Below, in pieces: positions 6,512 through 7,083 of a stretch of DNA of 7,083 nucleotides. The notes under the pieces were generated by a model. The model was not told the DNA's origin and searched no databases. It saw only the letters and a program-made list of their open reading frames with translations. The position numbers and the translations under genes are program-made. Positions within the stretch are counted from its first letter, which is position 1; each line of letters opens with the position of its first letter. This DNA is from Oligoflexia bacterium (GTDB lineage Bacteria; Myxococcota_A; UBA796; UBA2385), in contig JAADHA010000436.1 of the NCBI GenBank assembly GCA_013152105.1, forward strand, positions 1-7,083, written 5' to 3'.

Positions 6512-6548
6512 GAGCCGGCCTGGCTGTGCCGGCCCGGGTGCCCTCAGC
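6507..6548. terminator. Shared bidirectional stem-loop containing both stop codons
   Basis: An outer inverted repeat, GCTGAG (6507-6512) with CTCAGC (6543-6548), encloses the propeller gene's TGA (6509-6511) and, on the other strand, the TGA of the small membrane protein (6546-6544). Inside it, GCCGGC (6514-6519) can pair with GCCGGC (6528-6533) around an eight-base loop. The bases between the two stems do not pair symmetrically. There is no T-tract on either strand, so intrinsic termination is possible but unproven. Confidence 0.5.
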
Positions 6549-6819
6549 CGCCCGCGGAGAAGAGCCAGAACACAGCGCCGACCAAGGCCAGGACCGCTGC
6601 GCCAGCGCGAACGATCTCCAGACGATTACCACGTCCACGCGGTCCCAGCAGCGCCCCCAGGCCCAACAGCGACAGCGTCAGCCCCGACCAGGGGTGACTG
6701 GGCGGCATCGTCCCGGTCCGCTGTGCATGAAAGTAGACCCACCCCACGATCCCCAGGATCGCGAGCCCAAAGAGGCGGTAGACGATGACGATGGGCTGGC
6801 TCGACCTGGTGGCAGGCAT
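6544..6819 (-). CDS. Small membrane protein with three predicted helices
   Basis: A 91-residue hypothetical protein with ATG at 6819. Three hydrophobic segments are visible, at about residues 10-30, 44-59 and 69-88, separated by an HAQRTG loop and a basic PRGRGNR loop. By the positive-inside tendency the second loop would face the cytoplasm. I do not recognise the family and see no catalytic or metal-binding motif. Support for it being real comes from the regular helix pattern, the exact fit of its stop into the shared stem-loop with the convergent gene, and the lack of any better gene here. An AGAG seven bases upstream of the start is a moderate ribosome site. It lies divergent to the lipoprotein gene beginning at 6999. 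Confidence 0.6.
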   Translation of the reverse strand: MPATRSSQPIVIVYRLFGLAILGIVGWVYFHAQRTGTMPPSHPWSGLTLSLLGLGALLGPRGRGNRLEIVRAGAAVLALVGAVFWLFSAGG

Positions 6820-6998
6820 GGCCGAACTCTACTCCCGCGATGCAAGCGCTGCCTCCCCAGATCCTGCCCTGCAGCGACCTCTCGCGTTTTGCTGGCGCCG
6901 GCCCAAGGGGCGTGGGCTGCCCGTTCCCTGCGAGCGGGGTGCGCCTGGGATATTCTCCTGACTGCACTCAGACGCGCCACCTGGTGGCAGGAGATGAC
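6820..6998. promoter_or_regulatory. Divergent intergenic region, 179 bases
   Basis: This non-coding stretch lies between the small membrane protein and the last lipoprotein and should hold promoters for both. CGCTGC (6847-6852) and GCAGCG (6871-6876) form a six-base inverted repeat with an 18-base loop. TATTCT at 6951-6956 could be a -10 element for the rightward gene, but no acceptable -35 lies 16-18 bases upstream. A strong AGGAG ribosome site is at 6989-6993. Confidence 0.35.
6976..6988. promoter_or_regulatory. 13-bp dyad just before the ribosome site, possible operator
   Basis: GCCACC-T-GGTGGC is a six-base perfect inverted repeat around a single central base, directly upstream of AGGAG at 6989-6993. 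With a one-base centre it cannot fold into a hairpin in full, so a protein-binding site is the more natural reading. Part of it recurs as ACCTGGTGGCAGG, found at both 6804-6816 and 6979-6991. Confidence 0.25.
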
Positions 6999-7083
6999 AT
7001 GACCCTCGCTTCCCTCCTCTTGCTCACGATTGTGGGCTGCGGCGACAACAACAGCGACACCGGCTCGACCGGCAACACTGCAA
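6999..7083 (+). CDS. Lipoprotein, N-terminal fragment
   Basis: The first 28 codons of a gene that leaves the window at the right edge. The ATG at 6999 has AGGAG (6989-6993) five bases upstream; the nearer ATG at 6994 meets a stop after two codons. The peptide starts with MTLASLLLLTIVGC, a short signal peptide with lipobox IVGC (C14), and continues into an Asn/Ser/Asp/Thr/Gly spacer (GDNNSDTGSTGNTA) of the same style as the other lipoproteins here. The mature domain is outside the window, so no function can be given. The start and lipoprotein nature are well supported. Confidence 0.8.
   Translation, partial: MTLASLLLLTIVGCGDNNSDTGSTGNTA

Overview
The window is GC-rich, densely coded bacterial DNA. 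Several genes encode lipoproteins whose lipidated cysteine is followed by a spacer of Thr, Ser, Gly and Asp. Together with thrombospondin type 3 (TSP3)-like, von Willebrand factor A (VWA), CotH and lamin-tail domains, this suggests a member of the Myxococcota or a related deltaproteobacterial lineage. That placement is an inference from protein style; the window holds no rRNA or other taxonomic marker.

Layout. Positions 1-188 hold the C-terminus of an M17 leucyl aminopeptidase, followed after one base by a convergent rlmE (23S rRNA 2'-O-methyltransferase, 190-822, minus). A 41-base divergent gap then leads to a 678-residue lipoprotein with a long array of Asp-rich calcium loops and a VWA domain (864-2900, plus). 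A 66-base convergent gap containing three 11-bp tandem repeats separates it from a two-gene minus-strand operon. In that operon a CotH-kinase-like lipoprotein (4115-5467) is coupled through a TGATG overlap to a lamin-tail-domain lipoprotein (2967-4115). A 123-base divergent region leads to an SMP-30/gluconolactonase-like beta-propeller lipoprotein (5591-6511, plus). It converges on a small three-helix membrane protein (6544-6819, minus) across a compact dyad that contains both stop codons. After a 179-base divergent region a further lipoprotein begins at 6999 and runs off the window.

How the genes fit together. The first two genes are housekeeping (peptide turnover, ribosome modification). 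From 864 onward five of the six genes encode predicted lipoproteins with similar low-complexity spacers, so this is a cell-envelope or surface-lipoprotein neighbourhood. The CotH and lamin-tail genes are the only pair with clear evidence of co-expression. Functional links among the other lipoproteins (for example calcium-binding adhesin and secreted kinase) are speculative. No mobile element, CRISPR array, tRNA or rRNA was seen. No stretch over 300 bases lacks a gene.
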